This document shows, piece after piece, positions 1 to 8,222 of a DNA stretch of 25,524 nt. Position 1 is the stretch's first letter. Each line of letters begins with the position of its first letter. A program made the translations under genes and the position numbers. The notes beneath the pieces were generated by a model that was given only the letters and a program-made list of their open reading frames with translations, was not told the origin of the DNA and ran no database searches. This DNA is from JBBECF01 sp040881945 (lineage in GTDB: Bacteria > Pseudomonadota > Alphaproteobacteria > Dongiales > Dongiaceae): positions 1 to 25,524 of the forward strand of contig JBBECF010000105.1 of NCBI GenBank assembly GCA_040881945.1. Reading direction: 5' to 3'.

Positions 1-105
1 GAACGGGATCGAATCGAGACCCTTGCCGCACCCCCGGTGGCGGGATGGCCGCTGGCGCCGGCGTTGACGGATCGTTAAAGTAGCGTGGCGTTAAATGGCC
101 GGACA

Positions 106-223
106 AGTGTCCCGTCCCCGAAATTCCTTTACGGAATTTCGGGGTGAACAGGCCACTAAACGTTTGATTCTAGTGGCCTGCTTATCCCAGAAATTCGAAA
201 CCGAATTTCTGGGGCAGGACACT
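106..223 (+). repeat. MITE-like palindromic element, copy 1
   Basis: A 118-bp element made of three nested hairpins between imperfect terminal inverted repeats (AGTGTCCCGTCCCC at the left end; AGTGTCCTGCCCC reading inward from the right end). Hairpin 1 is 116-144 with 12-bp arms CCCCGAAATTCC. Hairpin 2 is 149-180 with arms CAGGCCACTA. Hairpin 3 is 186-213 with arms CCCAGAAATTCG. A second copy in opposite orientation lies at 21037-21183. No transposase is encoded. The structure resembles non-autonomous elements mobilised in trans, but the family is not identified. One frame is open through the whole element, and this is probably incidental. Confidence 0.8.
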
Positions 224-250
224 GGAACCGAGTGCAGCATCGACCCCTTG

Positions 251-258
251 GGAGGGGG
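251..258 (+). promoter_or_regulatory. Ribosome binding site deciding a GTG start
   Basis: GGAGGGGG lies just upstream of GTG at 261. This strong purine stretch favours GTG 261 over any internal ATG of the small gene that follows. Confidence 0.6.
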
Positions 259-260
259 GC

Positions 261-761
261 GTGACCCACGAACCGTTCACCACCGCCGAGCGCGAGCGCT
301 TTCACAACCTGCTCAAACTCGCCGCCGAGAGCCCCTTCGCGGGCGAGCGCGCGAACGCGCTGGCCGCGGCGCAGCGGCTCGCGGCGCGCCATGGCATGAC
401 CGTGGACGAGGCGGCGGCCGGCGCTCGCGCCGCACCGCGCCCGGCGGCGCCAGACGCTGCCTGGACCACCGCCGCGGCGGCGCCATTCGTTCATCTCATG
501 GACTGGCAGATTTACGCCGCGAAACTGCGGCGCGAGGCGGCGATCCGCGCCGCACGGGCGCGCGGGCTCGATCCCGAAGCGCCGCGGTCGCCGCGGGCGC
601 GATCCGCCCCGCGAGCCAATCCGGCACGCATGGAGCCGCGCGACCACGCCCGCGTCCTGCTCACCGAGACCTCGCTGCGCCTGCGCGAGATCGTCGACAT
701 CACCGGGCTCGACATCTACCAGGTGGTCGGCCTCAAGCTGATACTGCGCACCGCGGCGTAG
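261..761 (+). CDS. DUF2786-like small protein
   Basis: The product is 166 aa. Residues about 14-47 (LLKLAAESPFAGERANALAA followed by QRLAARHGMT) match the pattern of the DUF2786 N-terminal helix pair: LLxLAxS, then E-x-A-N-A-x-x-A-Q-x-L and the HG(M/L) turn. The middle is rich in Ala, Arg and Pro and looks disordered. The C-terminal stretch of about 35 residues (LLTETSLRLREIVDITGLDI onward) looks like a compact helical, possibly helix-turn-helix, segment. The GTG start is chosen from the strong GGAGGG site in front of it. The gene is convergent with holC and the two ends are only 28 bp apart, with a hairpin between them. Function is unknown; a nucleic-acid role is only a guess from the basic composition. 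Confidence 0.75.
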   Translation: MTHEPFTTAERERFHNLLKLAAESPFAGERANALAAAQRLAARHGMTVDEAAAGARAAPRPAAPDAAWTTAAAAPFVHLMDWQIYAAKLRREAAIRAARARGLDPEAPRSPRARSAPRANPARMEPRDHARVLLTETSLRLREIVDITGLDIYQVVGLKLILRTAA

Positions 762-782
762 GACCGGGAATCGCGAATTCGG

Positions 783-803
783 AAGCCGGCTACGCGCCGG
801 CTT
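783..803 (+). terminator. Intrinsic terminator-like hairpin between convergent genes
   Basis: A perfect 8-bp stem AAGCCGGC / GCCGGCTT with loop TACGC is followed by a pyrimidine-rich TCTCTTCC on the plus strand. It sits at the junction of the 261-761 gene and the 3' end of holC and overlaps the holC stop codon. The T-tract is weak, so efficiency is uncertain. Confidence 0.55.
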
Positions 804-1245
804 TCTCTTCCCAACGGCCGGCGGCGGTCTGTTGATAATAGACGACTTTGTGCCCGGCCGCGCGGTAGGCGGCCCAGCGCCGCCGCGCCGCCGCCACGGC
901 GGTTTCGTCGTTGCCGTCCACAAGCTCCGCGCACAACTCGAATCCGGCGACCCGTTCCGATTGGGCGCCATCGGCGAGGAACAGCACCCGCGCGCCGTTC
1001 GGGTTCTCGTCGGCGGCGGTGAGCCAGATCGGCTGCCGGTCGGCGAAGCCGTCGCGGGCGGTGCCGTGCGGCAGGAAGCCGCGATCGTCATAGACCCAAA
1101 GCTGCGCGGCCAGCGCCTCCACGCGCTCGTCCGAGCCGGCCATGACGACGGCACGCTGGCCGCGCGCGAGGGTCTTCTCGAGCATCGGCGGCAGCGCCGA
1201 TTCGAGCGTTGTCCGCTGCAGGTGGTAGAAGCGAATCTCGGTCAT
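790..1245 (-). CDS. holC: DNA polymerase III subunit chi
   Basis: The product is 151 aa, a normal length for HolC. The start MTEIRFYHLQ, followed by LPPMLEKTLARGQRAVV, a W-V/D-D-R-x-F-L-P-H-G motif near residues 50-62 (LWVYDDRGFLPHGT) and the IWLTAADENPNGARVLFLAD segment, is the typical chi-subunit pattern. Chi belongs to the clamp-loader part of the replicative polymerase and in E. coli links it to single-stranded DNA-binding protein. The gene follows pepA by only 16 bp on the same strand. That pepA-holC order is common in proteobacteria and suggests co-transcription. Confidence 0.93.
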   Translation of the reverse strand: MTEIRFYHLQRTTLESALPPMLEKTLARGQRAVVMAGSDERVEALAAQLWVYDDRGFLPHGTARDGFADRQPIWLTAADENPNGARVLFLADGAQSERVAGFELCAELVDGNDETAVAAARRRWAAYRAAGHKVVYYQQTAAGRWEEKAGA

Positions 1246-1261
1246 CGGTTCCGGCGGCCGG

Positions 1262-2761
1262 TCATTTCTCCTCGTAATAGTCGGCGATCAGGCGATCGAG
1301 CAGGCGCACCCCGTAGGCGGTGGCTCCCTTGGGCACCGTCGGCGCGTCCTTGTCGGACCACGCCATGCCGGCGATGTCGAGATGCGCCCAGGGCGTGTCC
1401 TTGACGAAGCGCTTGAGGAACTGCGCCGCGGTGATGCTGCCGCCGTGGCGGTTGCCGACGTTCTTCATGTCGGCGGCGTCGGAATTGATCAGCTTGTCGT
1501 AGGCCTCGCCCAACGGCATGCGCCACAGCGATTCGCCCGCCGCCTTGCCGGCGGCGAGCAGCCGTTCGGCCAGCGTTTCGTCAGTGGCGAACAGGCCGCC
1601 ATGCTCCTTGCCCAGCGCCACGATGATGGCACCGGTGAGGGTCGCCAGGTCGATCATCGCCTTCGGCTTGAAGCGGTCCTGGCAATACCACAGGACGTCG
1701 GCGAGCACGAGCCGGCCCTCGGCATCGGTGTTGATCACCTCGATGGTCTGGCCCGACATCGACTTGACGATGTCGCCGGGGCGCTGGGCCGTGCCCGAGG
1801 GCATGTTCTCGACCAGGCCGATGACGCCGACCACGTTGACCCGCGCCTTGCGCCCGGCCAGCGCCTGCATCAGCCCGATGACGGCGCCCGATCCGGCCAT
1901 GTCCCACTTCATGTCCTCCATGCCGCCGGCCGGCTTGATCGAGATGCCGCCGGTGTCGAAGGTGACGCCCTTGCCGCAGAAGGCGATCGGGCGCTGGTCC
2001 TTGGCGTCGGGCGCGCCCTGCCAGCGCATGACGACGACGTGCGATTCCCTGGCGCTGCCCTGGCCGACGCCGAGCAGCGCGCCCATGCCGAGCTTCTTCA
2101 GCTCGTCCTCGCCGAGCAGCTCGACGTCGACCCCGACCTCGGCGAGCTTGCGCGTCTCCAGGGCAAGGCTTTCGGGGTGGATGACGTTGGCCGGTTCCGA
2201 CACCAGGTCGCGGCAAAAAAACACGCCCTCGCCGATCTTGTCCAACGGTTCGTAATGCTTGCGCGCCGCCGCCGGGTCGTCGAGCATGACCGTCAGTCGC
2301 TTCAGGCTCGCCTTGTTTTCGGGCTTCTCGGTGGTGCGGTAGCGGTCGAAGCGATAGCTGCGCAGGCGCGCGCCGTAGGCGAGGCTCGCGGCCATCTGCG
2401 GCGCCGACAGCTTGGCGCCGGGCAGATCGTCCACCGCCAGCGCCGCGCGCGTCTCGCCGACCGCGTTGAGATGCGCGACGAGGCGCCCACCGATTGCCTG
2501 CAGGGCGAGATCGTCCAGCTCCTCGGCCTTGCCGAATCCGACCAGCACGACGCGGGCCGCCTGCAAGCCGGCCGGCGCCAGCACGGCGAGCAGGTCGTCG
2601 GGCTTGCCCTTGAAGCGGCTGGCGGCGAGCGCGCGGCCGAGCGCCCCGCGCATGCGCCGATCGAGCGCCGCGGCGGTCGGCGCGAGTTTGCGGTCGTCGA
2701 GCGCGCCGGCGACAATGGCGCCGGCCACCGGCAATTCCGACTTGGCGAAAGCGATCTTCAT
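1262..2761 (-). CDS. pepA: Leucyl aminopeptidase, M17 family
   Basis: The product is 499 aa, matching full-length PepA. The M17 signature NTDAEGRL is at residues 344-351. Metal and catalytic residues align with E. coli PepA at a constant offset of six: K264, D269, K276, D287, D346, E348 and R350 correspond to K270, D275, K282, D293, D352, E354 and R356. The N-terminal regulatory domain spans about residues 1-160. The enzyme is a cytosolic, metal-dependent hexamer that removes N-terminal residues from peptides; in E. coli PepA also binds DNA, but that role cannot be inferred here. The ATG at 2761 has AAGGAG a few bases upstream. holC follows directly, so the two are probably one operon. Confidence 0.96.
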   Translation of the reverse strand: MKIAFAKSELPVAGAIVAGALDDRKLAPTAAALDRRMRGALGRALAASRFKGKPDDLLAVLAPAGLQAARVVLVGFGKAEELDDLALQAIGGRLVAHLNAVGETRAALAVDDLPGAKLSAPQMAASLAYGARLRSYRFDRYRTTEKPENKASLKRLTVMLDDPAAARKHYEPLDKIGEGVFFCRDLVSEPANVIHPESLALETRKLAEVGVDVELLGEDELKKLGMGALLGVGQGSARESHVVVMRWQGAPDAKDQRPIAFCGKGVTFDTGGISIKPAGGMEDMKWDMAGSGAVIGLMQALAGRKARVNVVGVIGLVENMPSGTAQRPGDIVKSMSGQTIEVINTDAEGRLVLADVLWYCQDRFKPKAMIDLATLTGAIIVALGKEHGGLFATDETLAERLLAAGKAAGESLWRMPLGEAYDKLINSDAADMKNVGNRHGGSITAAQFLKRFVKDTPWAHLDIAGMAWSDKDAPTVPKGATAYGVRLLDRLIADYYEEK

Positions 2762-2890
2762 GCAGGCTCCTTAGGGAACGGGGGCGGCGGCGCCGCCGAA
2801 ACCGCGAGCCTCATAGCACAGGGACGCGCCCGGATAAAGGCGTCGGTCGCGGCAGCGTCTTTCGCCGCCGGCCGGGGGCGGCTATGATTA

Positions 2891-2965
2891 GTTATCAGTC
2901 ATCAGTCATCAGTCTACCGACCCCCATACCTGACGACTGATAACTGATAACTGATGACTGATAAC
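2891..2965. repeat. Inverted array of 7-bp units (ATCAGTY)
   Basis: The left arm 2891-2914 consists of GTTATCAG followed by TCATCAG units. The right arm 2935-2965 is the reverse complement of GTTATCAGTCATCAGT plus further TTATCAG units. The arms match for the outer 16 bases and then differ in unit number. The 20-base spacer is rich in C. The array can form a long hairpin between the divergent pepA and PAP2 genes. The right arm contains the ATG at 2954 proposed as the PAP2 start. Confidence 0.85.
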
Positions 2966-3664
2966 CAAAGGAAACCGCAGCCGTTGCACCCCGCACTCGC
3001 GCTCGTTCTGCTCGGCGTCGTCGCCGGCGTCGTCTTCGTCGCCTACCCGGAGTTCGACCTGGCCGTGGCGCGGCAGATGCTCGCTACACCGGACCGGTTC
3101 TTCCTCGCGGCCAATGCGGCCGGCGAGGCGGTCGTGCGCGTGAAGGGGATCGCGTGGACCGCAACCATCGTTTTCCTGGCGGCCGGCCTGGTCGCGACCC
3201 TGATCACGCGCCGGCCGTTCCTGTCGCTCGACCGGCGCCGCTATGTCTTTCTGGCGTTGTGTTTCGCCCTCGGGCCCGGCGTCATCGCCAACCTGATCTT
3301 CAAGGAGCATTGGGGACGGGCGCGGCCGGGGCACATCGTCGAGTTCGGTGGCACCAAGGTGTTCACGCCCGCCCTGGCGATCGCCGATCAGTGCGAGCAC
3401 AATTGTTCGTTCTTTTCCGGCGACGCGGCCTTCGCCTTCACCTTCCTCGCCTTCGCGCTGCTGGCGCCGCGGCATCGGCCGGCGCTGGTGGCCGCCACCG
3501 TGGCGTTCGGCGCGCTCGTCGGGCTGGCGCGGATGCTCGCCGGGGCGCATTTCGTCAGCGACATCGTATTCGCCGGGATCTTCATGGGGCTGACCGTTCT
3601 CGTGCTGCACCGCCTGATCCTGGGCGAAGCTCCGGCTTCGCGCAGGCAGGCCGATTCCCGCTAG
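2954..3664 (+). CDS. PAP2-family membrane phosphatase
   Basis: The product is 236 aa with several hydrophobic segments (about residues 14-31, 66-85, 97-116, 158-171, 176-191 and 203-220). Motif 1 is KX6RP (K117, R124, P125). Motif 3 is RX5HX3D (R193, H199, D203), with H199 the expected nucleophile. Motif 2, normally PSGH, reads FSGD (155-157), so the usual His is Asp. The family removes phosphate from lipids such as phosphatidic acid, undecaprenyl pyrophosphate or lipid A. A position 25 bp before lptF suggests envelope lipids, but the substrate is unknown. The start is ambiguous: ATG 2954 lies in a repeat with no ribosome site, while in-frame TTG 2984 has AAAGGA 11 bases upstream. Confidence 0.88.
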   Translation: MTDNQRKPQPLHPALALVLLGVVAGVVFVAYPEFDLAVARQMLATPDRFFLAANAAGEAVVRVKGIAWTATIVFLAAGLVATLITRRPFLSLDRRRYVFLALCFALGPGVIANLIFKEHWGRARPGHIVEFGGTKVFTPALAIADQCEHNCSFFSGDAAFAFTFLAFALLAPRHRPALVAATVAFGALVGLARMLAGAHFVSDIVFAGIFMGLTVLVLHRLILGEAPASRRQADSR

Positions 3665-3689
3665 GCCCGGCCGGCGCCGCGGGCCTATC

Positions 3690-4820
3690 ATGCCGGCCAT
3701 GAGGGGGGTCACGCGCTACATCGCCGGACAAGTCGCGCTCGTGGCGCTGTTCGTCACCGTGGCCCTGACGGTGGCGATCTGGCTCAGCCAGTCGCTGCGC
3801 TTCGCCGACATCGTAATCGAGCACGGCCTGCCGGCCGGCCTGGCGCTCTATTTCCTGGCGCTGATGATGCCGAGCTTGATCGCGCTGATCCTGCCGGTGG
3901 CGCTGTTCATCGCGGTGACGTTCGTCTACGACAAGCTGATCACCGACAGCGAGATCGTCGTGCTGCGCGCGACCGGTCTCAGCCACCTGGCCCTGGCGCG
4001 GCCGGCCCTGCTCCTGGCCGTCGCCGCCACCGTCATCGGCTATTCGGTGACGCTCTATTTCCTGCCCGCCTCGTACCGCGCCTTCAAGGACATGAAGCAC
4101 ACGATCCAGAGCAGCCTGGCGCGGGCGACGCCGCAGGTGGGCGTGTTCACCGAAATCGGCAACGGCCTGACGTTCTACGCCCGCGCGCGCGATCCCGACG
4201 GGACGCTGCTCGGCGTGTTGGTGCACGATACCCGCGCCCCCGGCCGATCGGTCACCTATACCGCCGCGCGCGGCCTGCTGATGCCGGCCGACGACGGCCC
4301 GCGCATCGTCATGCTCGACGGCAGCTACCAGGAGGCCGACCCGGCGAGCGGCGAGCTGTCGGTGTTGCAATTCGACCGGCTGACGGTGGCGCTCGCGGAC
4401 TTCGCCGGCGCCCCCAGCGATCGCCAGCGCGAGCCGCAGGAGCGCTTTCTCCATGAGCTGTTTCGGCCAACCGACGCCGGCACCGACGAGGCGCTTCGCG
4501 CCCGCCTCGGCGCGGAAGGCCACCAGCGCCTGGCGGGCCCGCTCTACGGCCTCGCCTTCACCGTGACGGCGCTGGCGATGCTGCTCGCCGGCCAGGGCCG
4601 GCGGCACAGCCAGCGCAGCCGGATCGCCGCCGCCGCCGCCGCGGTCGTGCTGCTGCAAGGGCTCAGCGTGGCGCTGTACAGCTTGGCGGCGCGGCTGCCG
4701 GCGCTGATGCCGCTGATGTACGGCGGGCCGCTGCTGCCGACCGCCGCGGGACTGTATGCGCTCGCCCGGCCGGCGCGGGCGCGCGGGCGGCGCCTGATCG
4801 ACGGCGCGCGGGCGGCGTGA
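3690..4820 (+). CDS. lptF: LPS export system permease LptF
   Basis: The product is 376 aa, the normal size. The N-terminus (TRYIAGQVALVALFVTVALT, then WLSQSLRFADIVIEHG) is the conserved first helix of LptF/LptG permeases (YjgP/YjgQ family). Two further N-terminal helices lie near residues 50-75 and 100-125. A soluble beta-jellyroll-type periplasmic domain spans about residues 130-285, and C-terminal helices begin near 290. With LptG it forms the inner-membrane part of the LptB2FG ABC transporter that extracts lipopolysaccharide. LptB is not in this window. ATG 3699, three codons in, is an equally plausible start. lptG begins seven bases after the stop. Confidence 0.94.
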   Translation: MPAMRGVTRYIAGQVALVALFVTVALTVAIWLSQSLRFADIVIEHGLPAGLALYFLALMMPSLIALILPVALFIAVTFVYDKLITDSEIVVLRATGLSHLALARPALLLAVAATVIGYSVTLYFLPASYRAFKDMKHTIQSSLARATPQVGVFTEIGNGLTFYARARDPDGTLLGVLVHDTRAPGRSVTYTAARGLLMPADDGPRIVMLDGSYQEADPASGELSVLQFDRLTVALADFAGAPSDRQREPQERFLHELFRPTDAGTDEALRARLGAEGHQRLAGPLYGLAFTVTALAMLLAGQGRRHSQRSRIAAAAAAVVLLQGLSVALYSLAARLPALMPLMYGGPLLPTAAGLYALARPARARGRRLIDGARAA

Positions 4821-4827
4821 GGCGACG

Positions 4828-5928
4828 ATGGGCCGGTTCATGTCGCCGACGCTCTCGCTGTACATCGCGCGCCAGGTCCTGCTCTGGTTCCTTGTCGTTT
4901 ACGCGGCGCTGCTCGGGATCATCTTCCTGGCCGAGACGGTGGAGCTGCTGCGCCGCGCCGCCGGGCACGAGACGATCGGCCTCGCGCGCGTGTTGCAGAT
5001 GGCCGCCTTCAAGACGCCGTACACGGCGCAGGAGGTGCTGCCCTTCGCCATGCTTGCCAGCGCCATGGGCGCCTACCGGCAAATGACGCGGTTCAACGAG
5101 CTGGTGGTGGCCCGCGCCAGCGGCGTCTCGGTGTGGCAATTCCTGATGCCGGCGCTGGTCGTGGCGGCGGCGATCGGCGGCGTCCGGGTGCTGGCGATCG
5201 ATACGGTCGCCGCCGCGACGGCGGCGCGCGCCGACCGTCTGGAGGCCCTGTACTTCAGGCGCCAACCGAGTCTCCTCGCCGCCCCCGCCAACGGCCTGTG
5301 GTTGCGGCAGAAAGAGGCGCAGGGCGAGGCCGTGCTGCACGCCGGGCGGGTGGCGCCGGAGGAGATGACGCTCTACCAAGTCACCATCCTCAGCTTCACC
5401 GAGGCCGACAGGTTCGCCGGCCGCATCGACGCGCGCGCGGCGCGCCTCGAAAACGGCTATTGGCAGCTCGACGGCGCGCGGTTCACGCGCCCCAACGCCG
5501 CCGGGTCGTACGCCGAGACCTATCAACTGGCTACCGACCTATCCTTTGAGCGGATCGCCGACGGCTTTGCGCCACCGCACACTGTCTCGTTCTGGCGCCT
5601 GCCGCGCTACATCGAACGGCTCGAAGCCACCGGATTCGCCGCGCGCGGCCACAGGATACAGTGGCACCGCTTGCTCGCGACGCCGTTGCTGCTGGCCGCC
5701 ATGGTGCTGCTCGCCGCCGTGTTTTCGCTGCGCCCGCCGCGGCGCGGCGGCACGGCCTGGCTCGTCGGGGCTGGCGGGCTGACCGGATTCCTGCTCTATT
5801 TCGTTTCGGACATCGTGCTCAATCTGGGGCGTAGCGCCAGCCTTCCCTTGGAGCTGGCGGCGTGGACTCCGGCCGGCGTGAGCACGATGCTGGGGGTCGC
5901 GATGCTGCTGCATCTTGAGGACGGCTAG
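4828..5928 (+). CDS. lptG: LPS export system permease LptG
   Basis: The product is 366 aa. It starts with a YjgP/YjgQ-type helix (LSLYIARQVLLWFLVVYAAL) and has the conserved segment RFNELVVARASGVSVWQFLM near residues 88-107, the coupling-helix region that contacts LptB. A periplasmic domain spans about residues 130-270. C-terminal helices include the stretch LLATPLLLAAMVLLAAVFSL. It pairs with LptF in the inner membrane to move lipopolysaccharide onto the periplasmic bridge. Spacing to lptF and lptD is 7 and 6 bases, so the three are almost certainly co-transcribed and perhaps translationally coupled. ATG 4840 is an alternative start four codons in. Confidence 0.94.
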   Translation: MGRFMSPTLSLYIARQVLLWFLVVYAALLGIIFLAETVELLRRAAGHETIGLARVLQMAAFKTPYTAQEVLPFAMLASAMGAYRQMTRFNELVVARASGVSVWQFLMPALVVAAAIGGVRVLAIDTVAAATAARADRLEALYFRRQPSLLAAPANGLWLRQKEAQGEAVLHAGRVAPEEMTLYQVTILSFTEADRFAGRIDARAARLENGYWQLDGARFTRPNAAGSYAETYQLATDLSFERIADGFAPPHTVSFWRLPRYIERLEATGFAARGHRIQWHRLLATPLLLAAMVLLAAVFSLRPPRRGGTAWLVGAGGLTGFLLYFVSDIVLNLGRSASLPLELAAWTPAGVSTMLGVAMLLHLEDG

Positions 5929-5934
5929 CCGGCG

Positions 5935-8112
5935 ATGCGCGGCTGGGCCGGGGGGATCATTGTGGCGCTGTGTCTGCTCGCGGCGACGCCGGGCCGTGGC
6001 CAGGCGCCGGCCGACCAGGATCAATTCCTGCTCAGCGCCGACCAGGTCACCTACGACGAGGAGCTCGGGGTCGTCGTCGCCACCGGCAACGTCGAGATCG
6101 TGCGCGGCGAGCGCATCCTGTTGGCCGATTCGGTTACCTATAACGAGCGGGCGGGGACCGTGGCGGCGGCCGGCAACGTCAGCCTGCTCGAGCCCACGGG
6201 CGAGGTGTTGTTCGCCGACTATGCCGAGTTGACCGACGATCTGAAGGAAGGCGTGATCGAGAATATCCGGGCGCTGCTCGCCGACCAGACGCGCATCGCG
6301 GCGGCGGCGGGACGGCGCACCGACGGCAATCGCACGGAGTTCGACAAGGCGGTATTTTCGCCCTGCGCCCTCTGCCCCGACGATCCGACGCGGGCGCCGC
6401 TGTGGCAGATCAAGGCGGTCAAGGTCGTGCACAACCAGGAAGAGCATATGGTGCAGTACGAGGACGCCTGGATCGAGATCCTCGGCGTGCCGGTGCTCTA
6501 TACGCCGTATTTCGAACATCCGGACCCGACGGTGAAGCGCAAGAGCGGCTTCCTCGCTCCGGACTTCGGCCTCTCTGACACGCTCGGCTACCAAATTCAG
6601 ATCCCCTACTTCTGGAACATCGCGCCGGACAAGGACGCCACTTTTTCGCCCCTGTTCACGACCGATCAGGGCGTGGTCATGGTCGGCGAGTACCGACAGC
6701 GGGTGGTCGACGGCCAGATCACGCTCGGCGGCAGCGGGACGATCGCCGACCGGGAAGAGGTGTCGGGCGGCAGCGGCATCACTCGGCAGAACCAGTTCCG
6801 CGGTCATGTCGACAGCTTCGGCCGCTTCGACATCGACGACAACTGGCGCTGGGGCTTCGAAGCCAACCGGGCGACCGACAAGACCTATCTGCGATTCTAC
6901 GATTTCGGCAACGAGCGGACGCTGACCAGCCGCGCCTTCGCCGAAGGCTTCTACGGCCGCGATTACGTTTCGGCGCGCGCCTTGACCTTCCAGGGCCTGC
7001 GCCAGAGCGACGACAACGACGAGTCGCCGATCGTTCTGCCGATCCTCGACTACAACTACGTCGGCGAGCCGGGACGCTTCGGCGGCTATTTCACGCTCGA
7101 CGCCAACGCGCTCGTGCTGACCCGCGTCGAGGGCCGGGACAGCCGACGGCTGTCGGTCGAGGCGGGCTGGACCCTGCCCTATACGGCCCCAGCGGGCGAC
7201 ATCTACACGCTGGCGGCGACGCTGCGCGGCGACGGCTATTGGGTCGACGGCGTTGACCCGACGTCCGACGAGCCGAACCCGGCCGGCGACAACTTCGGCG
7301 GCCTCGAGGGCCGCCTGTTCCCACAGGTCTCGCTGAACTGGCGCTTTCCGTTCGCACGCGACCACTCGGGCGTGCAGGAAGTGATCGAGCCGATGGCAGG
7401 AATCGTCGCCGCCACGACTACCGGCAACCAAGGCGAGATCCCCAACGAGGACAGCCTCGACATCGAGTTCGACGAGACCAACCTGTTCAAGCCCAACCGC
7501 TTCGCCGGCCTCGATCGCGTCGACAGCGGCCAGCGCGTCAACTACGGCCTGAAGTGGAGCCTGATCGGCGACAACGGCGGCTACGGCAGCGTCTTCCTCG
7601 GCCAGAGCCACCAGATCGACGACAACGACAATTTCCGGCCGGGATCGGGCCTGTCGGACAAGCTGTCGGACATCGTCGGCCGCATCCAGGCCTCGTCCGA
7701 GGGGTATTTCGACCTGCTCTACCGCTTCCGCGTCGACCCGGAGACGCTGATTACCGAGCGCAACGAGGTGACGCTGTCGGCCGGACCGCCGGCGCTCAAC
7801 CTGTCTCTGTCATACCTGTCCCTGCACCCCACCGCCGGCGCGGAAGCGGAGTTCGCCGATCGCGAGGAGGTCAGCGGCGTGCTCGGTTCCCAGATCAACG
7901 ACAACTGGTACGCCTACGTCACCGGCCGGCATGACATCGAAGCCGATCACACGCAGTCCTACGGCTTCGGCGCCACGTTCCGCAACGAATGCCTGGAGTT
8001 CCGCGCCACCGCCACGCGCAACTTCTTCCGCGACGAGGAGAAAGGGCCGGAGACCAAGGTCCTCCTGACCGTGGTGTTCAAGTACTTGGGCGAGGTCGGC
8101 GCCAAGTTCTGA
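5935..8112 (+). CDS. lptD: LPS-assembly outer-membrane protein LptD
   Basis: The product is 725 aa, a typical alphaproteobacterial length. A signal peptide covers about residues 1-23. An OstA/LptA-like domain follows (about 30-135), with repeated patterns such as VVVATGNVEIVRGERILLAD. The remainder is a large beta-barrel domain, with sequences such as EIPGVPVLYTPYFEHPDP-like ILGVPVLYTPYFEHPDPTVK near residue 180. The protein ends in aromatic beta-strands. C144 and C147 (CALC) and C686 (NECLEF) are candidates for the plug-barrel disulfides known in LptD. It inserts lipopolysaccharide into the outer leaflet together with LptE, which is not seen here. It directly follows lptG. Confidence 0.95.
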   Translation: MRGWAGGIIVALCLLAATPGRGQAPADQDQFLLSADQVTYDEELGVVVATGNVEIVRGERILLADSVTYNERAGTVAAAGNVSLLEPTGEVLFADYAELTDDLKEGVIENIRALLADQTRIAAAAGRRTDGNRTEFDKAVFSPCALCPDDPTRAPLWQIKAVKVVHNQEEHMVQYEDAWIEILGVPVLYTPYFEHPDPTVKRKSGFLAPDFGLSDTLGYQIQIPYFWNIAPDKDATFSPLFTTDQGVVMVGEYRQRVVDGQITLGGSGTIADREEVSGGSGITRQNQFRGHVDSFGRFDIDDNWRWGFEANRATDKTYLRFYDFGNERTLTSRAFAEGFYGRDYVSARALTFQGLRQSDDNDESPIVLPILDYNYVGEPGRFGGYFTLDANALVLTRVEGRDSRRLSVEAGWTLPYTAPAGDIYTLAATLRGDGYWVDGVDPTSDEPNPAGDNFGGLEGRLFPQVSLNWRFPFARDHSGVQEVIEPMAGIVAATTTGNQGEIPNEDSLDIEFDETNLFKPNRFAGLDRVDSGQRVNYGLKWSLIGDNGGYGSVFLGQSHQIDDNDNFRPGSGLSDKLSDIVGRIQASSEGYFDLLYRFRVDPETLITERNEVTLSAGPPALNLSLSYLSLHPTAGAEAEFADREEVSGVLGSQINDNWYAYVTGRHDIEADHTQSYGFGATFRNECLEFRATATRNFFRDEEKGPETKVLLTVVFKYLGEVGAKF

Positions 8113-8142
8113 GCGGCGCGATGGCGGGGTGCCCGCCGGTGA

Positions 8143-8171
8143 TTGTTCGCGCCCGGCCGCTCGCCTATAGT
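8143..8171 (+). promoter_or_regulatory. Candidate sigma-70 promoter for surA-rsmA
   Basis: TTGTTC (8143-8148) is separated by 17 bases from TATAGT (8166-8171). The -10 box matches the consensus in five of six positions; the -35 keeps the conserved TTG. Its place in the 110-bp gap between lptD and surA suggests that surA-rsmA can be transcribed separately from the lpt genes. Confidence 0.55.
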
Positions 8172-8222
8172 GGCCGACTGTCGCGACCGACCGTCCTACG
8201 ATTCTGGAGAACGTGAGCCGCC

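Noticed and set aside
64..96. Promoter TTGACG with TTAAAT near the left end
   Set aside because: The 21-base spacer is too long, and no other box at suitable distance is convincing.
95..835. 246-codon frame starting in the palindromic element
   Set aside because: It runs through the element and then out of frame through the DUF2786-like gene, and the later part is an Arg-rich shadow.
1382..2887. 501-codon plus-strand frame across pepA
   Set aside because: It is antisense to pepA, whose catalytic residues are all present. The translation is an Arg/Ala/Gly/Asp-rich shadow.
5539..7611. 690-codon open frame on the minus strand opposite lptG/lptD
   Set aside because: It is antisense to well-supported lptG and lptD, low-complexity in Val, Ala, Asp and Arg, and has no recognisable domain. 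High GC keeps such frames open.
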